Origin: Cellulomonas shaoxiangyii
Lineage (GTDB): Bacteria > Actinomycetota > Actinomycetes > Actinomycetales > Cellulomonadaceae
NCBI RefSeq assembly: GCF_004798685.1
Contig: NZ_CP039291.1
Span: 2,666,001-2,730,000, forward strand
DNA: 64,000 bases
Reading direction: 5' to 3'
The notes below the pieces were generated by a model that saw only the letters and a list, made by a program, of their open reading frames with translations, had not been told where the DNA came from and did not search any database. The position numbers were made by a program, and so were the translations under genes. Below are positions 8,882 through 17,047 of this stretch, piece after piece (the stretch's first letter is position 1; every line of letters starts with the position of its first letter).

Positions 8882-9379
8882 GTGCCCCGCAAGGACGCCC
8901 GCCCGACGGGCACCCCCGCCCTCGCCGCCCTCGCCGCGGCCGGTGTCGCCCACACCCCCCGCACCTACGCGCACGACCCGTCGTCCGGCCTCGGCTACGG
9001 GCTCGAGGCCGCGCACGCGCTGGGCGTGGCGCCCGAGCAGGTCTTCAAGACGCTCGTCGCCGACGTCGAGGGCCGCCTCACGGTCGCCGTGGTCCCGGTG
9101 ACCGGCCGGCTCGACCTCAAGGCGCTCGCTCAGGCCGTCGGCGCCAAGCGGGCCGTCATGGCGGAGCCGCACGCCGCGGAGCGCGCCACCGGCTACGTCG
9201 TCGGCGGCATCTCACCGCTGGGCCAGCGCACGCGCCTGCCGACGGTCGTGGACGAGACGGTGTGGCTGTTCGACACGGTGCTCGTCTCGGGCGGGCGGCG
9301 CGGGCTCGACGTGGAGCTGGCACCCGACGACCTCGTGCGGCTCACCGCCGCGGTCGTCGCGGCGGTCGCCACGGACTGA
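8882..9379 (+). CDS. ybaK: YbaK-type Cys-tRNA(Pro)/aminoacyl-tRNA deacylase
   Basis: A 165-residue stand-alone editing-domain protein that hydrolyses mischarged Cys-tRNA(Pro). It shows the family motifs EQVFKTLV, KALAQAVGAKR and GYVVGGISPLGQR. Length is typical of YbaK/EbsC. The GTG start is preceded by TAGCCT (8870-8875) at six nucleotides. It converges with the YccF gene and has no operon partner. Confidence 0.9.
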   Translation: MPRKDARPTGTPALAALAAAGVAHTPRTYAHDPSSGLGYGLEAAHALGVAPEQVFKTLVADVEGRLTVAVVPVTGRLDLKALAQAVGAKRAVMAEPHAAERATGYVVGGISPLGQRTRLPTVVDETVWLFDTVLVSGGRRGLDVELAPDDLVRLTAAVVAAVATD

Positions 9380-9383
9380 GGCG

Positions 9384-9782
9384 TCAGCGTCCGTAGGCGG
9401 CGAACGGGCGGTCCGTCGGCACGATCTCCTTGCCCAGCGGCACCAGCGAGACCGGGATCAGCTTGAGGTTCGCGATGCCCATCGGGATGCCGATGATCGA
9501 CACGAACAGCGGGATCGCCGTGGCGACGTGCCCGGCGGCGAGCCAGATGCCGGCCACCAGCACCCAGATGACGTTGCCGACGGTCGACCACGCACCGGCG
9601 GTCGGCTTGTCGACGACGGTCCGGCCGAACGGCCACAGCACGTAGCTCGCGATGCGGAACGACGCGATGCCGAACGGGATGGTGATCACGAGCAGGCAGC
9701 ACAGGACGCCCGCGACGACGTAGCCGAGGGCCAGCCACGCGCCCGCGAACACGAGCCAGATGACGTTGAGCAGGGTGGTCAC
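9384..9782 (-). CDS. YccF-domain inner membrane protein
   Basis: A 132-residue membrane protein with two copies of the YccF motif: LNVIWLVFAGAWLALGYVVAG near the N-terminus and VGNVIWVLVAGIWLAAGHVATA in the middle, each followed by a hydrophobic segment (ITIPFGIASFRIA; IIGIPMGIANLKL). Four membrane helices are likely. The function of YccF proteins is unknown. GTG 9782 is chosen because the family usually begins just before the first LNVIW motif. Confidence 0.85.
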   Translation of the reverse strand: MTTLLNVIWLVFAGAWLALGYVVAGVLCCLLVITIPFGIASFRIASYVLWPFGRTVVDKPTAGAWSTVGNVIWVLVAGIWLAAGHVATAIPLFVSIIGIPMGIANLKLIPVSLVPLGKEIVPTDRPFAAYGR

Positions 9783-9882
9783 GGCACCACCGTCGCACAA
9801 CCGGCCGGCGCGGGCGCATCCGGGACCTCCCCGAGCCGACCCTGGTCCCCGGCCGTCGCGCGACGTGCTCCGGCCCGCGGCG

Positions 9883-10449
9883 TCAGTTCAGCGCGGGGTC
9901 GTCGGGCGCCGTCCAGAGCAACGCGACCTCGTCCGGCTGGCGGCGCAGCACGCGCCGCCACAGCGTGCCCGGGTCGAGCGCGAACGGGTCGTCGGGCATC
10001 GCGTCGACGACGATCCAGCCCTTCGCGTGGATCTCGTCGTCCAGCTGCCCGGCCGACCAGCCGGCGTACCCCACGAACACGCGCAGCCCGCGCACGCCCT
10101 GCGCCACCACCTCGGGCGGCGCGTCCAGGTCGACCAGGCCCAGGCCCGGCGTCAGCGGGCGCACGCCCGGCGGTGGGGTGGTGGTCACGGGCAGGCCCGC
10201 GAGGGCCAGCGCCGCGTCGCGGCCCACCGGGCCGCCGCCGAACAGCACGCCGGGGGCGCTCACGTGCGGGTGCCACTCCGGCAGCACCGCGGCGACTTCC
10301 ACGTCGAGCGGCCGGTCGAGCACGACGCCGAGCGCGCCGCCCGAGCTGTGCTCCAGCACGAGCACGACCGCGCGCCGGAAGCTCGGGTCGCGCAGACCCG
10401 GCGTCGCCACGAGCAGTCGTCCCGCCGAGCCGTCCATGCGGCCCATCAT
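9883..10449 (-). CDS. YqgE/AlgH family protein (UPF0301)
   Basis: About 188 residues of the YqgE/AlgH family: GRLLVATPGLRDPSFRRAVVLVLEH at the N-terminus, a GALGVVLDRPL block and the VFVGYAGWSAGQLDDEIHAKGW motif. Its biochemical role is not established; the name AlgH comes from an alginate-regulation phenotype in Pseudomonas. Several starts are possible (ATG 10449, 10446 or 10437). The gene is divergent from the YggS-like gene, with about 25 nucleotides between the starts. Confidence 0.88.
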   Translation of the reverse strand: MMGRMDGSAGRLLVATPGLRDPSFRRAVVLVLEHSSGGALGVVLDRPLDVEVAAVLPEWHPHVSAPGVLFGGGPVGRDAALALAGLPVTTTPPPGVRPLTPGLGLVDLDAPPEVVAQGVRGLRVFVGYAGWSAGQLDDEIHAKGWIVVDAMPDDPFALDPGTLWRRVLRRQPDEVALLWTAPDDPALN

Positions 10450-10473
10450 CACCCGGCGGTACGGTCGGGACCC

Positions 10474-11274
10474 GTGGAGCCGCAGGACGACCCCCAGGAG
10501 CGCGCCCGGCACGTGGCCGCGCGCCTCGCCGCGCTGCGCGACCGCGTCGCCCGGGCCGCCACCGCCGCGGGGCGCCCGGTCGACGACGTCCGGGTGCTGC
10601 TGGCCAGCAAGACCATGGACGCGGTGACGGTGCGCGCGGCGCTCGCGGCCGACGCCGCGGCACGTGCGGCGGGGTCCGGCACCGCGCCCGTGCTGCTCGG
10701 CGAGAACCGCGTCCAGGAGCTCGTGGCCAAGGCGCCCGTGCTCGCCGACGCCGCGCCGGTGTGGCACGTCATCGGCCCGCTGCAGTCCAACAAGGTGAAC
10801 GCCGCCCTGCGGTGGGCCGCGGCGGTCCAGTCCGTGGCGGACGACGACCTCGCGCTGCGGCTGAGCGCGCGCGTGCGCGAGCGCGACGTCCCGCTGGACG
10901 TCTGGGTGCAGGTCAACGTGTCCGGGGAGCCGACCAAGCACGGTGCCCGGCCGCAGGATGCGCGCGACCTCGCCGCCCGGGTCGCCGCCCTGCCCGGGCT
11001 GCGCCTCGCCGGGTTCATGACCGTGGGCGCCCGCGGGCCGGACGAGGACCGGGTCCGCGCGGGCTACGCGCTGCTGCGCGCCGTCCGGGACGACGTGGTG
11101 GCGTCCGGTGCGCCCGGCACCGGCGACGCGCGCGGCCTGTCCATGGGGATGAGCGGGGACCTGGAGCTCGCGGTCGCCGAGGGGGCGAGCGTGGTGCGCA
11201 TCGGCACCGCGGTGTTCGGGTCGCGTCCGGCGACCGGCGGGGAGCCGCCGGGCGGCGGCACGCCCGCGCGGTAG
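10474..11274 (+). CDS. YggS/PLPBP-family pyridoxal-phosphate homeostasis protein
   Basis: A 266-residue alanine-racemase-like (alpha/beta)8-barrel protein that binds PLP and buffers vitamin B6 and amino acid pools. The PLP lysine is in LLASKTMD (about residue 47), followed by the family motifs GENRVQE and WHVIGPLQSNKV; the C-terminal SMGMSGDLELAVAEG completes the barrel. In many bacteria this gene lies beside division genes; here it is next to yqgE. The GTG start has TACGGT (10460-10465) eight nucleotides upstream. Confidence 0.9.
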   Translation: MEPQDDPQERARHVAARLAALRDRVARAATAAGRPVDDVRVLLASKTMDAVTVRAALAADAAARAAGSGTAPVLLGENRVQELVAKAPVLADAAPVWHVIGPLQSNKVNAALRWAAAVQSVADDDLALRLSARVRERDVPLDVWVQVNVSGEPTKHGARPQDARDLAARVAALPGLRLAGFMTVGARGPDEDRVRAGYALLRAVRDDVVASGAPGTGDARGLSMGMSGDLELAVAEGASVVRIGTAVFGSRPATGGEPPGGGTPAR

Positions 11275-11333
11275 CGCGCCCCGCCGGTGCCGCCGGTGCC
11301 GGCCCTGCCGCCGGCCGCTGGGAGGATGGCCGC

Positions 11334-11717
11334 ATGGACGCCCCCGCGCCCCGCCCCGCCCGCCGCCGCTTCCCGGCCTTGGTGTACGCCACCGGCGGCG
11401 AGCCCGACGCCCGCTTCTCGCTCGCGAACGAGCGCACGTTCCTCGCGTGGGCCCGCACCGCCCTCGCGTTGCTGGCCGGCGGCGTCGCGCTCGAGGCGCT
11501 CGACCCGCCGGTCGAGCCGCGGCTGCGACTCGCCGCCGCGGTGCTGCTCGTCGCGCTCGGCACGCTCGCGCCCGTGCTCGCCTGGGTCGGCTGGGCGCGG
11601 GCCGAGCGGGCGATGCGCCGGTCGGAGCCGCTGCCCGCGCCGTCGGCGTTCGGGCTGCTGGTCGTCGGGGTGGCCGTCGCCGGGCTGCTCGTGCTGGTCG
11701 GGCTGGTGCTCGCGTGA
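11334..11717 (+). CDS. DUF202 membrane protein A
   Basis: A 127-residue protein of the DUF202 (YidH-like) family. It has the hallmark SLANERTFLAWARTALALLAGG followed by three hydrophobic helices. ATG 11334 has a clear ribosome-binding site, GGAGGA at 11321-11326. It overlaps the next DUF202 gene by four nucleotides (GTGA), so the two are cotranslated and may form a heteromeric membrane complex. Function unknown. Confidence 0.88.
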   Translation: MDAPAPRPARRRFPALVYATGGEPDARFSLANERTFLAWARTALALLAGGVALEALDPPVEPRLRLAAAVLLVALGTLAPVLAWVGWARAERAMRRSEPLPAPSAFGLLVVGVAVAGLLVLVGLVLA

Positions 11718-12037
11718 CGGGCGTCGCCGCGGACTCCCTCGCCGGCGAGCGGACCGCGCTCGCGTGGCGGCGGACCGCGCTCGGGCTGCTCGGCGGGTCC
11801 GTGGCCGCCGGCCGGCTCCTCGCCGAGACGTGGGGGCCTGCGGGCTGGTCGGTCGCCGCGGGCGGCACCCTGCTGGCGGTGCTCGTGCTCGTCGCGTCGC
11901 ACGAGCGGCGCAGCGCGGCCCGGCACGGGTCCGACGGCCGGTCGACTCCCGGCGGCCGGCTCGTCACGGCCTGCGCGGCCGGCCTGGTCGCGGTCGGCGC
12001 CGCGGCCGCCGCGATCGTCCTCACCTGGCGGCACTGA
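11714..12037 (+). CDS. DUF202 membrane protein B
   Basis: A 107-residue paralogue of the preceding gene: LAGERTALAWRRTALGLLGGS followed by hydrophobic helices at about 40-60 and 80-103. Coupled to the upstream gene by a GTGA stop/start overlap. Tandem DUF202 pairs of this kind are common in actinobacteria, but no function is known. It converges on the lipoate ligase gene; a modest 6-bp hairpin at 12075-12091 lies between them. Confidence 0.85.
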   Translation: MTGVAADSLAGERTALAWRRTALGLLGGSVAAGRLLAETWGPAGWSVAAGGTLLAVLVLVASHERRSAARHGSDGRSTPGGRLVTACAAGLVAVGAAAAAIVLTWRH

Positions 12038-12114
12038 GACGCGACGACGCCCGCCCGGGTGCTCGCACCCCGGTCCGCCCTCGCCGGGCGGCACGCGGCG
12101 GCCCGCCCCCGACC

Positions 12115-13197
12115 TCAGGGCACGCGCGCCGTCCAGGCCGGGTCGGAGAACTTCGTCGCCACGAGCTCGCGGGCCCGCTCCAGCTCCGCGGGCCGCAGCT
12201 CGCCGTCGACGGTCCGGTACCGGGCGCGGAAGTGCGCGACGAACGCGTCGATCACCTGCTCACGCGGCAGCCGCGTCTGCGAGCGCACCGGGTCGACGCG
12301 CTTGTTCGCCGAGCGGGTGCCCTTGTCCGACAGCTTCTCGCGGCCGATCCGGAGCACCTCGAGCATCTTGTCCGCGTCGATGTCGTAGGACATCGTCACG
12401 TGGTGCAGGACGGCGCCGCCGCCGCTCGTGAGCCGCTTCTGCGCCGACCCCGCGAGCTTGCCCGCGGGCGACGAGATGTCGTTCAGCCCCGTCGTGGTGG
12501 CCTGCACGCCGACGTCCGCGAGCGCGCCGAGCACCCACTGGTTGAGGAACGTGTACGAGTCCTCGAACGACATGCCGTCCACCAGGGACGGCGGCACGAC
12601 CAGCGAGAACGTGATGCAGTTGCCGGCCTCCATGAACATGGCCCCGCCGCCGCTGATGCGGCGCACCACGGTGACGCCGTACCGGGCGGCCGCCTCGGCG
12701 TCCACCTCGTTCGCGAGCGACTGGAACGAGCCGATGACCACGGCCGGTTCCTCCCACTCCCAGAACCGCAGCGTCGGCCCCCGGCGCCCCGCGGCGAGCT
12801 CCTCCGTGAGCACCTGGTCGAGGGCGGCGTGCACGGCGGGCGGCACGACGCCCGGGTCGAGCAGCGTGAACTCGTGGTCCGCCCACGCGGTCGACAGCCC
12901 GAGCGCACGGTGCACCGCGACCGCGACCGCACGCGTGTCGAAGCCGACCATGGCGACCGGCCCGGCCACGCGCCCCTCGTCCTGCGCGCGCGTCAGCGCG
13001 TCGTCGAGCACTCGGGTCAGCGACCCGACCGAGGCGTCGCGCGGGACGCCGGCGAGCGCCTGGTCGAGCACGTCGAGGGCGTCGTCCGGCTCGAGGAAGA
13101 AGTCGCCGGAGACCCGCACGTCCGCGAGCCGGTCGTCCCGGACGTCGAGGTCGACCACCACGAGCTTGCCCTCGGGAACCTTGTACTCACCGTGCAC
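12115..13197 (-). CDS. lplA: Lipoate-protein ligase family protein, accessory domain at the N-terminus
   Basis: A 360-residue lipoate/octanoate ligase-like protein. The N-terminal ~90 residues (HGEYKVPEGKLVVVDLDV, VSGDFFLEP) match the small accessory domain that lies at the C-terminus of E. coli LplA. The catalytic domain (about 110-350) has RRISGGGA (179-186), GNCITFSL and the catalytic lysine in AGKLAGSAQKR (Lys247). It would attach lipoate to E2 or GcvH proteins. The gene is alone, without lipA or lipB nearby. GTG start with TAGGGT six nucleotides upstream. Confidence 0.85.
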   Translation of the reverse strand: MHGEYKVPEGKLVVVDLDVRDDRLADVRVSGDFFLEPDDALDVLDQALAGVPRDASVGSLTRVLDDALTRAQDEGRVAGPVAMVGFDTRAVAVAVHRALGLSTAWADHEFTLLDPGVVPPAVHAALDQVLTEELAAGRRGPTLRFWEWEEPAVVIGSFQSLANEVDAEAAARYGVTVVRRISGGGAMFMEAGNCITFSLVVPPSLVDGMSFEDSYTFLNQWVLGALADVGVQATTTGLNDISSPAGKLAGSAQKRLTSGGGAVLHHVTMSYDIDADKMLEVLRIGREKLSDKGTRSANKRVDPVRSQTRLPREQVIDAFVAHFRARYRTVDGELRPAELERARELVATKFSDPAWTARVP

Positions 13198-13261
13198 GGG
13201 TCCACCCTAGGCCGGGCGGCGCACGCACCCGCCGTGCGGCGCGGCACGCCGCCGGTCGGGG

Positions 13262-14164
13262 TCAGGCCAGCGCCCGGACCGCCGTGAGGGCCCGCTCCTC
13301 GATCATCGTGCTGAGCGCCGCCGTCGTCCCGAGCACCTCCGACGCGTCCTCGCGCGCGGCCGGGTCGAGCGCGGTCGCCGTCCACGTGACGATCGCGTTG
13401 CCGACGAGCGTGTGCCCGACGTACCGGGCGCGCGCGTCCTCGTCACCCACGCGGACCGTGACCTCCTGCGCGACCTCGGGCAGCACCCCCTGCCCCTCGA
13501 TCGCGGGCTCCGTGACCCACTGCTCGCGCCCGCCGGCCGCGTCGACCACCGTGTACTCGGCGCAGACGTCGATGGTCGTGACGAGCGCGGCGAACGCGTC
13601 GCGCGCCGCCGCGGGATCGGGCAGCAGGACGACGTCCTGCGCGACCCGGACGTCCTCGTTCGCCCACGCCAGCGCGTCGTACGCGACGGGCGGCCCGGGC
13701 ACGACCGTGACCGCCGTCGTGCACGTCGCCGGCTCGACCGCCACGCCCGCGGGCAGGCCCCACGGCGTCTGGCCGGGCCCGAGGCCCTGGGTCACGCCGC
13801 TCCGGGCGCCGGGGACGGCGTCCTCGATGTCGGAGCGCGTCAGCAGCAGGCCGGGCAGCGTGGTGGCGTCGAAGACGGCGTCGGCACCCGCCGGGCCCGC
13901 GGGCGACGTCGCGCTGTCGGGTGCGGTCGGGGACGGCGTCGTGGGGGTGCTCGGCGCCGCGCTGGTGGGCGCGGGGGTCGCCGCGGGCGGGGCCGGCCCC
14001 CACGGCCGGACGACGAGGAGCACCGCCGCGACGACCACGGCGACCAGGACCCCGGGCCACCACCGCCGCCGCGGGTGCACCGCGTCGGCGGCCGGGACGT
14101 CCCCCGGGGGCGCGCCCGCACCGCCGTCGGCGTGCGGGCCGTGCTGCGGGTCCGTGCCGGGCAC
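13262..14164 (-). CDS. Membrane-anchored protein with PknH-like extracellular sensor domain
   Basis: A 300-residue protein: short basic cytoplasmic tail, one membrane helix (PGVLVAVVVAAVLLVVRPW, about residues 36-54), a Thr/Pro/Ser-rich linker and a C-terminal globular domain of about 190 residues starting LPGLLLTRSDIEDAVPGA. The domain recalls the extracellular PknH-type sensor fold but lacks an attached kinase; two Cys (one in ATCTTAV, one in DVCAEYTV) could form a disulfide. GTG 14164 is chosen over GTG 14206 because an AAGGAG ribosome-binding site sits correctly before it. Ligand and role unknown. Confidence 0.65.
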   Translation of the reverse strand: MPGTDPQHGPHADGGAGAPPGDVPAADAVHPRRRWWPGVLVAVVVAAVLLVVRPWGPAPPAATPAPTSAAPSTPTTPSPTAPDSATSPAGPAGADAVFDATTLPGLLLTRSDIEDAVPGARSGVTQGLGPGQTPWGLPAGVAVEPATCTTAVTVVPGPPVAYDALAWANEDVRVAQDVVLLPDPAAARDAFAALVTTIDVCAEYTVVDAAGGREQWVTEPAIEGQGVLPEVAQEVTVRVGDEDARARYVGHTLVGNAIVTWTATALDPAAREDASEVLGTTAALSTMIEERALTAVRALA

Positions 14165-14297
14165 GCGGGCTCCTTCCGCCTCGCCGGGGGCCCGACGTGG
14201 GGCCACCCCCGAGGCTAGGACCCCGTGACGCCCCGCGCAGGCCGTCGGGTCGTCGGCGCGCGGGCCGGGCGGACCGCGCGGGCGACGCGACGCGAGG

Positions 14298-15911
14298 TCA
14301 GCGCGCCGGGACGCCGGCGTGCCGCAGACCCCAGATGGCCGAGTCGGTCAGCGCCTCCCACGACGCCTCGATCAGGTTGGGCCCCACGCCGACCGTGCTC
14401 CACGACGTGTGACCGTCCGAGGTCTCGATCAGCACGCGCGTGACCGCGTCCGTGCCGTGGGTCTGGTCGAGGATGCGGACCTTGAAGTCGATGAGCTCGA
14501 ACGACTCGAGCTCGGGGTACACCCGCAGGAGCGCGCTGCGCAGCGCCTGGTCCAGCGCGTTCACGGGGCCGTTGCCCTCGGCCGTGGCGACGATCCGCTC
14601 GCCGCCCGCGTGCAGCTTCACGGTCGCCTCGGCGACCGCCGGCGTACCGCGCCCGCCGTTGCGCTCGACGATGGTCCGCCACGACTCGACGCGGAAGTAC
14701 GCCGGGCGCGCGCCGTCCATCTCCTCGACCAGCAGGAGCTCGAAGGAGGCGTCGGCGGCCTCGAACGTGTACCCGTTGGCCTCGGCGTCCTTGACGCGGC
14801 TCGTCACGCGGGACAGCACCTCGGGCCGCGCCGCGAGCTCGTGGCCGAGCTGGCGGCCCTTCAGCTCGATCGACGCGCGTCCCGCCATCTCCGAGACGAG
14901 CATGCGCATGTCGTTGCCCACGAGCGCCGGGTCGGTGTGCTGGTACAGGTCCGGGTCGACCTTGATCGCGGACGCGTGCAGCCCCGCCTTGTGCGCGAAC
15001 GCGCTCGCGCCGACGTACGGCTGGCGGGCGAACGGCGAGATGTTGGTGATCTCGCTGATGGCGTGCGCGATGCGCGTGAGCTCGGGGAGGCCGCCGTCGC
15101 CGTCGGCCGCGCGCGCGAGGACCGGCCGGCCCCGCTTGAGCTCGAGGTTCGCGACGACCGCGAGGAGGTCGGCGTTGCCCGTGCGCTCGCCGTAGCCGTT
15201 CACCGTGCCCTGCACGTGGACGCAGCCCGCGTCGACGGCGGCGAGCGTGTTGGCGACCGCGCACCCCGAGTCGTTGTGGGCGTGCATGCCGAGCACCGCG
15301 TCCGGCCCGGCCGCGGCGCGCACGTCGAGCACGACGTCCCGCACCTGGTCGGGCAGCATGCCGCCGTTGGTGTCGCACAGCGCCACGACCTCGGCGCCCG
15401 CCTCGAACGCCGTCAGCACGGCCGCGCGGCTGTAGGCGGCGTCGAACGCGAACCCGTCGAAGAAGTGCTCCGCGTCGACGAACACGCGGCGCCCCTCCCG
15501 GCGCAGGAACGCCACGGTGTCGGCGATCATCCCGAGGTTCTCCTCGCCCGTGGTGCGCAGCGCACGCTCGGCGTGCCGCAGGTCGCTCTTGGCGACGAGC
15601 GTGACGACCGGCGCCTCCGAGTCGAGCAGGGCCCGCACCTGGGGGTCCTCCGACGCGCGCGTGCCCGGCTTGCGCGTGGCGCCGAACGCCGCGAGCTCGG
15701 CGTTGCGCAGGTCCAGCTCCTTGGCCGCCCGCTGGAAGAACTCGGTGTCCTTGGGGACCGCACCCGGCCACCCGCCCTCGATGAACCCCACCCCGAGCTC
15801 GTCCAGCAGCAGCGCGATCGTCAGCTTGTCGGCGACGGACAGCGCGATGCCCTCCTGCTGGGCGCCGTCGCGCAGGGTCGTGTCGTAGACGTGGAACGAG
15901 CGGTCGGTCAC
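14298..15911 (-). CDS. cimA: (R)-citramalate synthase
   Basis: A 537-residue member of the isopropylmalate/homocitrate/citramalate synthase family. It condenses pyruvate and acetyl-CoA to citramalate, opening the threonine-independent route to 2-oxobutyrate and isoleucine. The N-terminal barrel carries YDTTLRDGAQQEG (9-21), the metal-binding HAHNDSG and GERTGNAD; the C-terminal ~150 residues form the allosteric LeuA_dimer domain, where isoleucine feedback is expected. GTG 15911 is supported by GAGGAG upstream. The 188-nt leader before it encodes an attenuator (separate entries). It is the last gene of the minus-strand ilv/leu block. Confidence 0.92.
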   Translation of the reverse strand: MTDRSFHVYDTTLRDGAQQEGIALSVADKLTIALLLDELGVGFIEGGWPGAVPKDTEFFQRAAKELDLRNAELAAFGATRKPGTRASEDPQVRALLDSEAPVVTLVAKSDLRHAERALRTTGEENLGMIADTVAFLRREGRRVFVDAEHFFDGFAFDAAYSRAAVLTAFEAGAEVVALCDTNGGMLPDQVRDVVLDVRAAAGPDAVLGMHAHNDSGCAVANTLAAVDAGCVHVQGTVNGYGERTGNADLLAVVANLELKRGRPVLARAADGDGGLPELTRIAHAISEITNISPFARQPYVGASAFAHKAGLHASAIKVDPDLYQHTDPALVGNDMRMLVSEMAGRASIELKGRQLGHELAARPEVLSRVTSRVKDAEANGYTFEAADASFELLLVEEMDGARPAYFRVESWRTIVERNGGRGTPAVAEATVKLHAGGERIVATAEGNGPVNALDQALRSALLRVYPELESFELIDFKVRILDQTHGTDAVTRVLIETSDGHTSWSTVGVGPNLIEASWEALTDSAIWGLRHAGVPAR

Positions 15912-16040
15912 GGGGACTCCTCGGGCGGTGCGGGCATGCGTCGGCGGGCGGAGCGGCGGGTGCCGCACGACCGGCCGTGGGTGGGGCCGGCGCCGGGTCG
16001 ACGTGCCGCCCGGCGGGGGTGGTGCCGGGCGGGTGCGGAC

Positions 16041-16099
16041 CAACAAAAAGACCCCCCGGGGTACGGGAGGTCTGCGCGTCGGCTGGTCGGCCGACGCGC
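16041..16099 (-). terminator. cimA transcription attenuator: hairpin plus intrinsic terminator
   Basis: On the minus strand, directly after the leader peptide, come a perfect 10-bp hairpin (arms 16090-16099 and 16074-16083, loop 6 nt) and then, without a gap, a second hairpin of 10 bp with one G-U pair (16049-16073, loop TACCC) followed by TTTTTG. The second is a textbook Rho-independent terminator inside a 5' leader. The first probably acts as the switchable stem, but I could not find an obvious alternative antiterminator pairing by eye. Confidence 0.8.
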
Positions 16100-16128
16100 T
16101 ACACGATGATGAGCGTGAAGCGGGTCAC
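16099..16128 (-). CDS. Attenuator leader peptide of cimA
   Basis: Nine codons from GTG 16128 to TAG 16099 read V-T-R-F-T-L-I-I-V. The last four sense codons are Leu-Ile-Ile-Val, the classic arrangement of control codons for branched-chain amino acid attenuation. No Shine-Dalgarno sequence is visible; a CACCAT hexamer seven nucleotides upstream could be a -10 box, giving a leaderless message. The stop codon abuts a 10-bp hairpin and then a strong intrinsic terminator. Far too short for gene finders, but its position and codon content fit closely. Confidence 0.75.
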   Translation of the reverse strand: MTRFTLIIV

Positions 16129-16312
16129 AGGGGCGATGGTGGCACAGGTCGACCCGCACGGGCGCGGTGTCCACGATCCGGACCGCGCGAGGGCGCGCGA
16201 GGGCGCGTCCCCCGGGAGGGGGGCAGACCGTGCCGAACCGGACGGCGAGGGCTAGCGTGTGCTGCGCCCGTGGACCGGTCACGGCACGGGCGACGGAGAC
16301 AGGAGCCCGGCC

Positions 16313-16969
16313 ATGTCCCACCCCTCCCCCGGCGGCCCCGCCGAGCCGCAGACCCCCACCTGGTCGCCGCCGCCGACGGTGCCGCCGGCGACCGCCGGCG
16401 CGCCCGCACCGACCGCTGTGCCCGCACCGACCGCTGTGCCCGGATCGACCGCTGCGCCCGCACCGACCGCCGTGCCCGCACCGGCCGCCGTGCCGGCAGC
16501 GACCACGCCGGCACCCGGGGCGCCGGGCCCGGCGGCACCCGGCCCGGGCGCGACGCGGCTCACACTGGAGACGCGCCGGTTCTGGTCCGGCGCGGCCGCG
16601 ACGGCGCTCGTGGCGGCCCTCGTCGGCGTCGTGGGCGTGCTGGTGCTGGAACGGATCCTGGGCGTGGAGCTCACCGTCGGGGGCTCGTCGGGGTCCGCCA
16701 TGGCGACGTACGTGCTCGGGGGCTCGTTCGCCGCGCTCGTCGCCGCGGGGCTCCTGCACGCCCTCGTCCTGACCACACCCCGGCCGCGCGCGTTCTTCGG
16801 GTGGATCCTCGCGCTCGCGACGCTCCTCGCGACGCTGCTCCCGCTGACGTCGTCCGGCGGGTTCGGCTCCGGGATCGCGACCGGCGTCGTCAACCTGCTC
16901 GTCGGCGTCGCGGTCTGGTCGCTGCTGTCCGGCGTGCTCGGGTGGACGGTCCGCCGGGTGCCCGCCTGA
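16313..16969 (+). CDS. DUF6069-like four-helix membrane protein with Pro/Ala/Thr repeat tail
   Basis: A 218-residue protein: the first ~80 residues are a Pro-Ala-Thr-rich tail containing repeated PAPTAV units; the rest has four hydrophobic helices (about 91-114, 124-148, 155-175 and 182-206). The membrane part resembles actinobacterial DUF6069 proteins of unknown function. ATG 16313 is supported by AGGAG at 16301-16305, and the upstream in-frame GTG lacks one. It is the only plus-strand gene in this stretch and converges on ilvE across a strong hairpin. Confidence 0.7.
   Translation: MSHPSPGGPAEPQTPTWSPPPTVPPATAGAPAPTAVPAPTAVPGSTAAPAPTAVPAPAAVPAATTPAPGAPGPAAPGPGATRLTLETRRFWSGAAATALVAALVGVVGVLVLERILGVELTVGGSSGSAMATYVLGGSFAALVAAGLLHALVLTTPRPRAFFGWILALATLLATLLPLTSSGGFGSGIATGVVNLLVGVAVWSLLSGVLGWTVRRVPA
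16400..16489 (+). repeat. Five 18-bp tandem repeats encoding (A/V)PAPTA
   Basis: Five near-identical 18-bp units (consensus GTGCCCGCACCGACCGCT) run head to tail and encode the six-residue repeat of the N-terminal tail of the membrane protein. Copies differ at one to three positions. Such in-frame arrays change length by slippage or recombination without breaking the frame. Confidence 0.85.
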
Positions 16970-16991
16970 CGCGCAGCACCGCACGCGCACC

Positions 16992-17030
16992 GACGGCGAC
17001 GGTCCCCGGGCTGCGGGGACCGTCGCCGTC
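16992..17030. terminator. Bidirectional terminator between the DUF6069 gene and ilvE
   Basis: A perfect 16-bp inverted repeat (arms 16992-17007 and 17015-17030, loop GGGCTGC) lies between two convergent genes. It has no U-tract on either side, as is common for actinobacterial hairpin terminators. Confidence 0.8.
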
Positions 17031-17047
17031 AGCGGACGTCGCGACCG

